Shown here: in pieces, positions 25,103 through 37,176 of the stretch
Position numbering within the stretch: the first letter of the stretch is position 1
Layout of the letters: each line of letters begins with the position of its first letter
Source of the DNA: Evernia prunastri
Lineage: Eukaryota; Ascomycota; Lecanoromycetes; Lecanorales; Parmeliaceae
Assembly (NCBI GenBank): GCA_003184365.1
Contig: NKYR01000081.1
Coordinates: forward strand, 62,001 to 126,000
Direction of reading: 5' to 3'
DNA length: 64,000 nt
Notes under the pieces: model-generated
Databases searched by the model: none
What the model was told of the DNA's origin: nothing
What the model saw: only the letters and a program-made list of their open reading frames with translations
Position numbers and translations under genes: made by a program

Positions 25103-26067
25103 ATGCCTACACGGATTGCAGTCAAGACCGATAAAGCTCCTCCTCCTCTCCCTGTCTATTCTCAGTACGACTTCCCCCCGCTCCGTTCCAAACTCCCCCC
25201 ACCCACTCTTTGGTCGTTTTCCTACATCTCTGACATCCCCACGATCCCACTCCACTTTACAGTCCCAACATGAGTCACAGCTGACTGTTGGGGATCTTAT
25301 CAGAGCCATCGTCTGCAATGGCATGGTCTACTGTTCCGGTCAGATCGCGATGCATCCCGAGACGAAGGCTATGGTCGAAGGGGGCATCTCTGACCGCAGT
25401 ATGTATATTTCAGGCCGCGCCATCCTTTCCCAGTTTTGAGCGGAAAAAATTGAGCCGCAAGCACGAGCTGCGGCAGCAGAGGGACCACCCCTCCCTTTTA
25501 AGTCTTGAGAAGACCGTTTCGTATCTCCATGCTTTCCGCCCTCAAAGAAGAATGAAGAAGAAGCAACACTGACTCGAAAATCGTGCGTAGCTGTAAGCCA
25601 CACGGGATGGGACACTGATATCCCGTATTCTCAAAAGCAAGCGTCTGATCATTCCTACCCCGCAGGCTCAATGCCTCAAGAACCTCTCGGCCGTTCTCGA
25701 AGAGGCCGGATCGAGCATGAAGAACGTGGTCCGGGTCGGCGTCTTCCTGACCGACATGGCCAACTTCGCCGCCATGAACAAGGTAATATATGACTCCCTA
25801 CGTTTTCTGCTTCCCCCCCCTCCCCCCCCCTAACTATCAGAACCTAACACAGCAGCAGGTGTACGAGACCTTCTTTGAGGATCCGAAGCCGGTATGTTAA
25901 GCCTTGGGGGTTTCCAAGTTTGATGAGTCATCTACTTGGGGACGAAAGTGGGGAAACGGGGGGCTACGCTAACGGGTCCTCTCTTTCCCAAGTGTCGTAC
26001 CTGTGTCGCCGTCAAGGAGCTCCCCATGCGGACGGATGTGGAGATCGAAGTCATCGCTCATCTGTAG
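25103..26067 (+). CDS. RidA/YjgF/Mmf1-family enamine/imine deaminase
   Basis: Exons 25103-25164, 25304-25398, 25591-25592, 25666-25782, 25859-25891 and 25993-26067 give 127 residues, the normal family length. Key parts are VYSQAIVCNGMVYCSGQIA, then AQCLKNLSAVLEEAGSS, VGVFLTDMANFAAMN and CRTCVAVKELPMRTDVEIE; the Arg in CRTCVAV is the substrate-carboxylate binding residue of the family. RidA removes reactive 2-aminoacrylate formed by PLP enzymes, usually in mitochondria or cytosol. Exon 2 ends in phase 1 and exon 4 begins in phase 0, so direct splicing breaks the frame; a CT dinucleotide flanked by TAG and GTAAGC supplies a Thr at the position the family conserves. No clear mitochondrial presequence is visible. 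Confidence 0.85.
25591..25592 (+). other. Candidate 2-nt microexon of the RidA gene
   Basis: The CT at this site is preceded by GCGTAG, with a CTGAC branch-like word at 25569-25573 (17 nt before the AG), and is followed directly by GTAAGC. It splits a 267-nt gap into introns of 192 nt (25399-25590) and 73 nt (25593-25665). Together with the A left over at 25398 it makes an ACT codon and restores ISDR-T-AQCLKN. Confidence 0.55.
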
Positions 26068-26646
26068 GTGAGCACCCTTTGTCCGTTCGCAACGGTTGGA
26101 AATTCATGGGAGGGGGAAAGTAATTCGTGTGTTGACAGTTCGGCTGATGAGGGCGCGAGGGCGCCGCGTCAGGCCTCGGTCTCGACCTCGAGAGGTATCC
26201 CGTTTGTAGGCGATCTTTAGAGCGGGGCGGGCTTTTACGTCTACGGGGGATGATATGCATGCGAGTTGGATTACAGTTTGAGGTGCATGCTTTACATCTC
26301 AGTCCGAAAGCGGAAAGCTTGCTTTCATCTCTCCCTTGTCCTTGAACGCTACACTAATTGTTCATCTCCTACAAAGTCACGCGAACGGTCTTTGGGTCTT
26401 TGAAAATCGTAGAAGAATTCCAGTGTCCTCTGTTCAAAGTATATTCGTAAGAAATCGGCCGCATGCGGACACAAGGTGGGATGTTGAGAACAAAGCCCCC
26501 GCATTCGTTTTTAGGCAGATGGCTTTCATCAGCTGCAGAGCACTGCATCTTGTAGACTGCACCCTCCCATTCTTACCCTCCTCTTACACGCCCAAACCGA
26601 GCAGTAGCCATCTGGTCAATCATACTCCTTCCAAAACCCCATCGCC
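26068..26646. other. Intergenic region
   Basis: Between RidA and the next tandem gene. Contains no supported coding sequence; the 3' part should be promoter of the downstream gene. Confidence 0.4.
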
Positions 26647-28356
26647 ATGTCGACGAGAACAAGCACCCGCGCAAGCACGATCTCGACCTCTCAAGCGACC
26701 CAGCCGAAATCTCAGCGAGGCCCGAAACCTCTCAACAAACGGTCCGCAACGGGCAACCTTATTCCCACTCCGCCTGCGAAAGTGCGGAAGCTCACGCAGT
26801 CCGGTGGCGCAACGGAGAAGGGTCCCGTGGGCGCTCCGGGCAAGAGTCTCGCTTCGGCCCTCAAGCGGCGGCAGCAGTGTGTTGCTCCGGCCAGTGAGTC
26901 CTGACCATTTCTGGGCCGGTGCAATCCGACTAGTTTTGAGAGCTGATTGGGTATATAAAAACCGCAGAGACCACGCCCGTCGTCGTCGTGCCGCTGGCCA
27001 AGAGGTCACCGGGAAAAGTGCGCTTTTCTGCCGAACTGCCGCTGCAGGATGGCCGTTACCGTTCTCCTGGCGACCGTGCCCAAGGAAGCGCTCAAACGTC
27101 GGAGACGGAAACCGTCGCCCAGGCCGACAGCGCCACAACGCACACCGAGCCGCATCGGAAACCGCCGCCCCGGACCCAAGACGCCGACTTCGGGACCCGC
27201 TACGCCGACATCAAGCTCCTCGCCTGGAACTGGGTCCGGACGCACTTCCCCGCCGTCGACGACGCCGGAGCCCGTGGGGATTCCCTCGACCTCCTCCGCC
27301 TGGCCCACACGGCGCCGAAACTGATGGAGTACGCGAACTGGACGTCGTGCCGCGGGCGGGAGCGGACGTGGGAGGACGTCTTCGCGGCGCGGAGGGCGCA
27401 GCTCGTGTACGGCGTCCTCGGCAGGGTGCTGGAGCTGCACGTGTTCGGGCACGAGATGTTCGGTGCGGATAAGGAGCAGTTGAGGGAGTTGCGGGAGTTG
27501 GATACGGAGCTGTTGAATAAAGATGGTTCGTACCCTCTTTCTTTTCTTTTTCTTTTTCTTTTCTTCTTTCGGCCCTGCACCGTTGAGGTTCTTTTTCAAA
27601 AGCTGATGATGATGCACACGCCTAGGCTTCTACCGCCAACTATGCCGCGCGCACAAAATCCTCGCCTTCCTCCCCGACCCCAACACGCCACCCCCATACT
27701 TCCACCACTCCCTCACCGACCTCTGCGCCTCCGTCATGGAACTGCTCTCCCCTCTGCTCCCTCACTCCCAACCGCCAGAACTCCAACCCCAGCTTCTCAC
27801 CATCCTCCTCAAAGCCGCCACGCTCTCGCTCTCCATGCGTCGCGAGCGGAAGGTGGTCTACCACTGGGAAACCCACCCGGCCGTGGGGAGTCCCTTCGAG
27901 GAGGACAGCATGCACATACTCAACGCTAAGGAGCACCGTGAGGAGGATGATTTCCGGAGGAACAGCGATGTCGAGGTCGTGACGATGGCAGGGTGGCCGA
28001 GTTGCGTGGCGTATCGTCCTCACGCTGATGTTGGGAAGACGAAGGACGGTCAATGGAAGAAGCAGGAGACGGGCAGAAAGGCGAAGCTTGAGATCAAGAG
28101 GATCGGCAGAGCAGAAGTCTGCGTGACCTTCGGACCTGCTATCAAACCCTTGGGCGATGAGCCGGAGAACTGGCTAGGGAAGAGCCTGAGGGTCGAGATG
28201 ACGGAGAGGCAGGAGGTGATGTCTGCCAAGGATAAAAACACGGCTATCGCGAGGAGGGCGGCGGGCCTGGGCGTCACGGTGCTAGGGTTGGGGTATCTTG
28301 TTGGGAATCCGTGGATTCTCGAGGGAGCGAAGGGGTATTTGGGTTCGCTTGTCTGA
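26647..28356 (+). CDS. Hypothetical protein with helical core and hydrophobic C-terminus
   Basis: Exons 26647-26893, 26968-27525 and 27626-28356 encode about 511 residues; both introns (74 and 100 nt) keep phase and remove stops. I do not recognise the family. Residues 1-120 are basic, Ser/Thr/Pro-rich and disordered. A helical domain follows (YADIKLLAWNWVRTHF to LDTELLNKDGFYRQLCRAH), then a more folded C-terminal half. The last 30 residues hold a Gly/Ala-rich hydrophobic stretch (AAGLGVTVLGLGYLVG) that could be a membrane anchor. The three-exon structure and long consistent frame argue for a real gene. It is convergent with the Trk transporter, whose stop is only 152 bp away. Confidence 0.7.
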
Positions 28357-28508
28357 ATGGCGGAAAAATTGGTTTGGCGTCCTGGAGAAAGGAACCGTAG
28401 CTGTTTCACTGAAGTTCAACATACTTGTTTCAGTACGCGAATCTTAAGTCCGAAAGTTCTCATGAATTCTCCTCTTTCTATTACACGAGACACCCACCAT
28501 GTTCGTGC

Positions 28509-30847
28509 TCAAACATTCCCCCTACTCATCGTCATCGTCCTTTCGAATCTGATTTGAGCATCTTCTTCCTCAGCAGCAGCCAGGTGCTCGCCCGGTAGTA
28601 ATACAGCTCTATCAATGGCAACGGGCAGGCCTCTATGTCTACCCCTCAACATGACAGCGCAAAGAATAAGCTTGCTGAGCGTATGCCATCCACCACAAAA
28701 CGAGTATGCGAGATTAGGTAATCCGACGCTGATGCCCACGCAGCCATAAGCAGAGACCACTTCGAAGATGACATTAAAGACCGAATAATTCACAGGATCA
28801 CGCTCGAACTGGCTAGTCTCCGTGATTGTGATGAAGAGGATGGCAAGGACGATCCACCATAGGTCATGAGCCAGTTGACCACGGAGTTGCTGACGGACAA
28901 AATAACCCCTCGACTCGGTGGGTCCCCGTTGCTCCGTCAGGGTCCGCTTGAGGCGACCAAAGACCCCTTGATTACTTCCTTCCTCCTGCTTCGCTTGAGT
29001 GTCATCGGCGTAGATGCCCAAGCTTCGCTCTTCGTAGACGTTGGAGTTGCGGATCGTTATGAGGACAGGATAAGCGGATATGTACATCATGATCACATAG
29101 AGGATCAGTAGACCAATGCGGAGACCGGCAATGGATACCACATAGAATCCGCCACTGCGTACTGCAAGGGCTTGGAAGAGACCATCAAGAGCCCGAGAGC
29201 CTGGTTTTAACGAGGTCACTGTGGGATTACCAATGTTGAGGACTTCAAAAGCAGCCCAATCAGTTCCGTTGAGAATAACAAGGGTCGCTAAAAGCCACCA
29301 GGTATGTCTTGAGGGAAAAAGATTCGTATAGCATCGTCGGGGATGGTCGACTGGATTGTAATTTCGGGGTCAGTCTAGCTTATTTGAGGGGGTCAACGAG
29401 GCTTGAGACACGCCTAGAGAGTAAATACTCCCAAGACATGTCTCAAGACTCAACAATTGTTTCAGAAGAAACATGGCACGCGAAAACACTTACGTAGGAA
29501 TCGAAGGGTGGTCTTATGTTCCAAGAACTTCTCGTTGTCCGGCAGTAAACTGAAAAGTGTCCATATGAATAATCTCAAAAAGACGGGATAGCAGGTGTTG
29601 CCGGCCAGAATCAAAAGGCCCATGGTGATAAGCATGTACTCGGACGTTTGAAAGGCAACCATATTAGCATCGAGCAAACTCATCCCGCTGTTGTTGAAAG
29701 CGGAGACCCCGTTGAAAGCGCCAACCCACCAGGGGTTCTCGGCGTTGGGCTGCGTCGCACTCGCTCTTTTACTCGCAACATAGGCACCGAGACCTATGCA
29801 GCCCAGGGTTTGCCACAGAACGAAATACAAGGGAACGATGACCGCTAGATACGTCACAGCTCTATACTCCACTCCCCCAATCTTTTCCCGCTCCGCAAGA
29901 CTGAGATTACTAAATTGGGAATTTCTGCCGACAACACTGCCTGACAGGATGCCATGTCGTGGAAGAGGTGTGCCCTCCGCATGCCCTTCATTCATTCTTG
30001 GTAGTTCATCACAGTATATCGGTCTCGGTGAACTGATGGGATGGTTCTCTATATTTTGCCGCGCGCCAACCCCTTGCATAGACCAGACTCGCCCGTGCTG
30101 TCGCTCCCTCGTTGGTGATGCAGGTGACGCGAATGTAATTCGGCGTAATACGCCAGTATCAACGCCTAAAGGCTGTCCAACTTGAGCGGAATCGGATCTT
30201 GAATTCGCGACCTCAGGATCCTCCACGCCTGACTCAGGTTCCGTGAAGCTATGGGTAGTCGGTAAGGTAATGTCATTAAGAGGTGGTTGGCCGTTAGGAT
30301 GAGAAAGATGCCCGTCGAGTTCTTCAGTAACGTCCTTTTCTGACCTAATTACCCTGCCTCTGACCACAATCCCGTCAACTTCAGGCCTCGCACGAGACCG
30401 AGAGTCTGAGAACGATAGCCTCCGCCTCGAAGTGCTGCGGTTCCGCCGCCGCTGACGTTCCTCCTCAACTATGCTCTTGAACCTGCGCTCGAAAGCTTTC
30501 CTTCTCACATGTACGACGGCGATCGAGACCCAGATCGCAGATCCAAGTAGTATGAGCAGAAAGAGGATGAACTGTTGAAAGGTGTTCATTTGCGAAAGAT
30601 TGACGGTATTGAGGCCTGCCTCCGTCATGGCTGACACGACGAGGAAAAGGGAGTCGACGTAACTGATGCTTCTCGGCGGTGTAGAGGAGCCCCAGAATAC
30701 GAGGCTCGAAAACAGACATACTCCGATGAAGTAGGCATAATGGAGAGTAATGAAGTTGAGGGGCGGGAGGTGGATGGATATCGAGCGAAAAGCACGCGAA
30801 AGCGGGGAAGGCAAACGGATACGTGGGCGTGAGACTTTGCAGGTCAT
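28509..30847 (-). CDS. Trk-family high-affinity potassium transporter
   Basis: Minus-strand exons 30847-29494 and 29350-28509 encode about 731 residues. The junction reads RFL|LDHPRRCYTNLFPS, then TWWLLATLVILNG, matching the family and spanning ORF gaps. Four membrane-pore-membrane units are visible: MTEAGLNTVNLSQMN, NNSGMSLLDANMV, VRSGGFYVVSIAGL and SAYGCVGISVGLPN. The large hydrophilic loop between units 1 and 2 is Arg/Ser-rich, as in fungal Trk proteins. The protein imports K+ across the plasma membrane. ATG 30847 (MTCKVSRPR) is preferred; an upstream in-frame ATG at 30907 is followed directly by a perfect GTAAGT donor, so that segment is probably intronic or leader. Confidence 0.9.
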
Positions 30848-31776
30848 TAGCTGTTTGTATTGGTAAAGGGACTGTTTCACAGGTGCGTGTGCATACTTAC
30901 TTACCATCACGAATTGTAGTAGGTTGCACTTTGATGCAAATGATTTGAGAAAGTTGTACAGCTGGTACTATGGCCGAGAGAAGGAAGACGGAGGCGACTA
31001 CATCTCGTACCTGCGAGAGCAAGTAATCTCCGTGTCTCAGAAGGGCATGAGGAGAAGTGGTTGGACAAGAAAGAACGATGATAGGGCTGAACGCCAAGAC
31101 TGCATTGTGTTCGGGAACACCTTTCGCTTACCTTCTATTTTGAGCTACCTTAGCCTGCTCGGCTGACATTGCAATTGGACAATTGTTACACAAACACACA
31201 GATCTGCTTGACAATGGTATTCTGGGAGAAGACTGCGCTTCGCCAAATCATGAATCGTCTTCCGTCGTTACTCTCTGCTCCAAGCCTTCGTCTACAATCT
31301 GTTCCCTTTGAAAATGTATCCAACACTGGGGATATCTCGCTAATTTGCATGCCAGCAATGCCACAACGAGCGAAGAGAACTGAAGTTAAAAAAACAAAAC
31401 ATAGGCTGATCGCCTCACACAGGGTGATTTTTAAGATCAAGGCTGCCACCAGAGTCATGTCCTTTATATGCCGTGATAATAACCGTAAGAGCCGTTGCGC
31501 ATCGCACTGTCTTGTACTCGTGGCGCTCCTGCAAAGAGTCACAAAGGCCAGTATATATCGCCAAAGCCTCCCAGATAACAAGTCCTGACAGCACTCGCAT
31601 CGAGATCAGTCCATAGTATGTAAAAGCCGTCGAACCGATTCTGAACCCGTAATCAGATTCCAAGGATAGAGCGATTTCGTGTTTCGGTACTCGCATGAAC
31701 GCAGCTCAAAAAAGATGGGGGAGAAAGCACAAGATCACTAATGAGACTGTCATTATCAGCTGTCATTTGTGCAGCT
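30848..31776. other. Intergenic region between Trk and LaeA-like genes
   Basis: Holds the Trk promoter. Two overlapping minus-strand frames (31186-31581 and 31415-31696) contain hydrophobic stretches but I could not splice them into a coherent protein. They are left uncalled. Confidence 0.4.
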
Positions 31777-33326
31777 TCACAAGACTGCCCTTGGTTGTGG
31801 ATCGCCACCGCTTGTACTGACTTCGTGAGGGAAAGGTTTCCTGGCCGTGATTATGTGCCTGCCTGCCATTAGTCATTGCAAGCCAAACGATGGAAGAAAC
31901 ATGATTCGAAATGAACGGTCGTCTTAGTCAGGAATGCCAAGAAATCGCAAACAAAGGTCGACAGAAAGTGCCGGGACTTACAACTCATGGTAGGCATGGA
32001 TGTCGGCCCTCTGGACGATTGTCTCAACTTCGCTGAGGTAGCGCTTTACGTCCGCGATCGGCCAGCTGTAGGAGGGTCTCGTGAAAGGAGCAAGACTGAA
32101 AGCTTCTATGGCCTCACACAGGCTAACCCTGTACCATCTTCCGATTTCATGTTCCCGCCAGTCTTGACCCCACTCACCAATGGGTATTCGGATCTTTGTA
32201 TGCTGAACGTCAACGAAACCCCATTCCTCCAAATGTCTTGGATTGTCATGGTCATATGCAATTGAGCGCTCGTGACGTCGTGTTGCGTCGAAAAGATACG
32301 CATACCAATGCTCCAATGCTTCTCCCTTGCGGCTAAGGGTATCGTCATCGCACCGAGGCACCAAATCTATTTCAACATGCTCGATATGGCCCACGCCTGG
32401 TTTCAGATGTCTATTCTTCATTCAGTTCCGGCATCTGGCAACAGCTCCCGCACATATTCACCCACCGGAGTACGTTAGAATACATTTCGTGCCAGCTGGT
32501 AACACTGCCACATAGCATGGCCAGATGGATGAGGTCCCACGAGTCTTCACCCATAAACCAGGGGCTCTCAAAATCCCTGGGGGTTCGAAAACGCAAATTT
32601 GGGGGAATTCTGCGGCGTGCTTTAGCGCCGCTCTACCCGGAAGTTGTGGATATGATGCACAAACGCGTCAGGTTGTATCTTGGATAGGTCGATTCCAATG
32701 ACCTGGACCGCCTTTAGCCTCATTTCCGAACCGTGGGGGTCGAGGCTATACTTCTGCCATGGGGTATTTACTGCAGGATTCCGCTGGGTTAGCCTGACGT
32801 TAAAGCTGGATCACGAAACCACTGGGAATTCATACGTACTCCGCCATGTTGATCGCCCATATACCAGTGCCGCATCCTACGTCTAGGATCCTCAGTTGAG
32901 GGTAGTCATCTCCGGAGGAAAGGAGGGGCGCGCGGTGCAACTCATTATTGCGTGCAAGGAGGACAATGTGATCTAAGGCATCGTGTCGTTCTTTCTCCTC
33001 CTGCAAATGTGATCGGGGTTAGCGTTGAGGGCGAAGAGAGAGGGGCATGCTGGACAGCTGACCTCGTCGCATGGGAATTGGTAGATGCCTCTGCGATAAC
33101 CGTGGTAGAGCCTACCATGTTCACTGTAGGGCGGTGGTTCGCTGTTCCTGAGGGGCCGGCGGGGTCAGCGAGGGGGATTGATGAAGGTTCGAGGTCGATT
33201 GGATACATGCCCGCTCATCACGATTCAATGCCCGCGCAACAGCACGAAAGCTCTAGTCCTTAACCTGCCCACGATGATGTTCCTTTGCTTGCCAATCTGA
33301 ATCAACTTGCTATGGGTTCCTCGCAT
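31777..33326 (-). CDS. LaeA-like SAM-dependent methyltransferase
   Basis: Eight minus-strand exons: 33326-33265 (tentative), 33147-33063, 33000-32840, 32770-32752 (19 nt), 32702-32665 (38 nt), 32609-32466, 32410-31982 and 31858-31777, total about 339 residues with every phase agreeing. The spliced protein reads GRLYHGYRRGIYQFPCDEEEKE, then motif I LDVGCGTGIWAI, ADKYPMAEVIGIDLSKIQPD, FESPWFMGEDSWDLIH and the family C-terminus HIITARKP. LaeA and its paralogues are nuclear regulators of secondary metabolism and development; whether this copy is LaeA itself or a paralogue is not decided. No biosynthetic cluster is visible nearby. The first exon rests on phase only; all others on family sequence. 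Confidence 0.82.
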
Positions 33327-34184
33327 CGAGAAGAATGGGAAACGAGAGTGAGGTTTAGGTGGTGGGATGTCTACGACAACCATCCAGACTAAGATGGACT
33401 TGGGGGGGGAAAGGGGGGGGGGGGAAGAGGGGATTCGCTGTTTCTGGTAAGGGGGGGCTTTTATAGATTAATGTGATATCGTTGGGAGAGTGGAGAAGGT
33501 GGAGAGGAGAAAGGTGTTACACCAGAGAGACGGTCGAGTGTTGAGCAGCATTCGACGACAGGACCAAATTATTATTGGGGAACGAGGAACGAAAAGAAGA
33601 GAGAATAATTAAAGGAAGAACTTTCCGGGACAGAGAACCAACATGGTTATTTATCCATGATGATGCAGTCTAAAAAAGAACAGGGCCCATTTCTTAGGCC
33701 GAACCACACCCTCGGGTCTTTTCATGGCTTGCCGCAACACACCCTTCAAACCCCTACAAACGACCTCCCTAAAGGGCTTAGAGCCAACATCTCGTCCGGG
33801 GGCGCTACATACATATTAAAAGTACCTAAGGTAGTCTGATCAGTTAAAACACTAGCAGGCATGAGGGGAGCCATGGACCTAAGGGGAGGCTAAGGTACCT
33901 AAATACCAGACCGAGAGTACCACACCTACTTCCACCGAGCCGTAGGGAGCCACTCACCTACCAAGCCTCAGAGGCCCTGCAGCCCGTGGATTTTATTGGG
34001 GGCCCCTAATGCCTACGGGCGGTACCCTATTATTTTGGACCTAATTTGCAAAAATCTTGTGGGTGGGCAGCCGAGAGCCTAGTTGGCTTTTTTTCATTTT
34101 CCATATCATTCATTGGGGTTTGGTTTCTGGATCATCATTACCTACTCCATTCATTTGATTTGACCTATTGATTTATCATGATTA

Positions 34185-34211
34185 TCTCTCTCTCTCTCTC
34201 TCTCTCTCTCT
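34185..34211. repeat. TC dinucleotide microsatellite
   Basis: About 13 uninterrupted TC units. Confidence 0.9.
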
Positions 34212-37144
34212 TAATCTCTCCGTCCCTCGGCCGGACAGACCGTGGAAAAGAGACGAGTGGCAGCAACTACCTACCCACCTTACCTTGCCTACTGACTTGA
34301 CTTCCTTCTGACCCCGTCGACCGACCTATCTGATTCCATTATTCATTAGTATCCATCTACTTCTCTACCGTACTGACCTACCTTACCTTACCTACTACTG
34401 ACTCATAACAGATTAAATTAAGTACTTTAGTTCCTAGAGCTTGCACTGCAATTAAAAAAATTCAAATGAAAAAGAAAAAAGAAAATAAACCGTGATCAAA
34501 CCCTAAACCTACCTATTGCTACCCGTCGATTTCCAGTCACGATATAAGACACTTTTTTTAGGACCCGACAGGTGCAACGATCGATGCATCATCCCTCCCA
34601 AACCAAAGGATACTTACATGAAAATTGAATAATGAAAATTTCTTTACAGATGGATTGACATTGAAAGTGTACCATGGAACAGTAGAACTCTCCCCGCACA
34701 GACCCATGTTCATTGTTCAATGTAGACATGGAATGCCCTTTCATTAGTGTAGTCAGTACTTGCCTTGACTTTAGTGATCCCAAAGGACTTGGAGACTTCT
34801 TTCCGGGAAGCCAGACTTGGGCGGATCGGGTCCATCCTGTTACATCCCGCCCATCCTGGAGAGCGACATCCATCCATCCCCCTTTCCTCGCGAGTCGTCA
34901 CCCTTTTTCTCTTCCATCAGACATTCTAGAATTTCCACCAATTTACCGGATTCTGGGGACATGGGGCGGTTTGATGGGACCAAGAAAGTCGCTCCGTCTT
35001 GGCCTCATGATGTTGCATGATTACACCCGGAGCCTCGGACAGGCTCGCATCGGCGATGACTACGGCTGTCCGAAAAGGTACCTGGTTTCTCATTGGATTG
35101 GTATAGGTGTCATCATCGGTGCAAGGAATCCCGCTTTCCCCTTTGACTTACTGTTCGAAACCTCGGAGTGCGCACCCAGCAGTGTGGGACCACCGAGATT
35201 TCCTTTATGCGTTGTTTGGCGAAGCCGCGTCTCCTACCGGTCTCCTACCGGACTCCTACCGGACTCGTACAGGAATGGTACAGGAGGCTACAGGCTACAG
35301 GGGGGAGGACTGCTGATTCATATTGCCGCTAGTGCAGGGAAAATTGGGGTAGTGGGCGGCGGTGGCATGATGCAATCATCTGTCTGGGATTCCTTGGACC
35401 GTAGCCTTGGGTTCGGTAGTCTCGTGCGAGGTGCACGCCAAGCGAACAGATCCATACGCGTTCCATCCCCCCCAAAAAGGAGTACCCAGGCCAGCTGCCA
35501 GCTTGACCACTCCCTTCCACCAATGAATGGGCGTGCCAAACAATTCCCATACGATGCATGCCTATCGAGATCATGTCGGCTACTTGCAGCCAAACCACCC
35601 AACGGCACCCGAAGGCGGTTTTTAAAAATACCCGGACCAGTCATAGCCCTACATGCGCCTACCCGCTGTCTCTTGCGCATGCAGACATCTGAAAAGTCTT
35701 CACAACTTCATCCTTTGGGGATACGGCATGAGTACTAGGGGGGAACTTTAGGGACTCTAGGGACACGGCTGGCTCTGCTCACATTTCCCTAGGTAGTAGT
35801 AGTACTACTGTACCTACTGTACCTTTTAATTTGCCTCCGGCCAAACCCGGTGGACGACCATGGTTCAGCATCGCTTATATCACACACGGTCGTCTTTTAT
35901 GGACTAAGTACAGTACAGTAGTTTTTACTCCACTCATGACTTACGGTATTATTGCCACCTAACTAATCTAACCACCTAGCATCCAGCTATCCTCACCCGA
36001 CCATGGGCGTCACAACATGGTAAGTTTAACCGTTTGATGAACACCGGGGGGGGAGGAGGGGGGGCGGGTTGCGCCAATGGCGAGAAGACTCGGGCCTTGT
36101 GTGCGGAAGTGAGGGTCATATCTCGGTAGAAAAGCCACCAGATGAGATTGGCTTCGTGTCAGGAAGCATAATCCCGTGCTGGCGCGAAGATGGGGTTCAC
36201 GTGCAAAGCGGAACGACAAGCGGGAAAACAATCAAGGAAGGCGTCCTATTTTCGGCAAGGCAAAGAAATCTACACTACTACTACTGTACACACAAAAGAT
36301 ACCTACCTACATGGGTAGAGTATACTTGGGGTACTCGTCACGCATCTGTCGACCACGAAAAGCCTTTTCCTTCTTTTTACCTTTTTTTTCCCTTTCCTCT
36401 CGAAGGATTCAGGCAACTATGATACTTTTCTCTTTTCTACCTCTCTGGTGTCTTGATGAAAAAAAGGTTGGAAAAGTATAATGAGGGTAAGTGTGGTGAG
36501 TGATGGTTGTAAGCTAGGGGTTTGCTTGGGTCTGGACTCCCTGTCACGGATTTCAAACTTATGTATAGTCAGCTCCCAGGGTTCTGGTTCAACCTTAAAG
36601 CCAGCCTCCTTTTGGGCCCAGCGATCTGTCTTTCCTTCAGGCTCCAGGAACCTGAATCTCTCACACGTCATGGCCTGCCATGATTTTTTGACGTAATGGC
36701 TGATATTTATTTCTCTGAGGAAATTTCATTATCCTGGACCTCATCTCTATTTATTATCCTTATCCTTTTCCTTATCTTTATCATCATTCATCATTTTTTT
36801 TATTATACTTACATTCAATGTCATCTCCTTCTGCCTTGTCTTGTCGAGACGAAATCTACTCTGTCAGACCACCGGTTTTGCTATCCGTCACTGTCCGAGA
36901 CACCAGGCCATGGAGATTCCATTGACGAAACATCTTTCCACCGGGCTGAGGAATAACAATGTTCTTCAGACCCTAAACTCAAGTGTCGATGGGGTCTCGC
37001 TTTGAAGGAGCACAGGTCGCTCTATCCCTCCTGTGTGGTCTTTACACACTGTCAGAGCTTCATCATCTTTCCTTGCTAGACCATGTTACAAGCATGCTAC
37101 TCGTGGGTCCTGGGCGACAACGAACTGCTGTGTCCTTCTTTCCT

Positions 37145-37176
37145 TCCGTTTCCGTTTCCGTTTCCGTTTCCGTTTC
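37145..37176. repeat. CCGTTT hexamer repeat
   Basis: Five consecutive copies of a CCGTTT/TTTCCG unit. Confidence 0.85.

Noticed and set aside
25398..25666. RidA as a frameshifted pseudogene
   Set aside because: All other exons are intact and conserved, and a well-bounded CT between good splice sites explains the phase gap; still listed as testable.
30848..31097. An extra 5' coding exon for the Trk gene (open frame ending at a GTAAGT)
   Set aside because: Its phase joins the wrong frame of the Trk exon; the conserved Trk start is reached from ATG 30847.
31186..31696. Two overlapping minus-strand frames with hydrophobic segments
   Set aside because: They could not be joined by canonical splice sites into one protein and match nothing I know.
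31978..32421. A 147-codon single-exon protein ending at TAA 31978
   Set aside because: It is only exon 7 of the LaeA-like gene; the TAA is inside a GTAAGT donor and splicing on recovers the conserved HIITARKP end.
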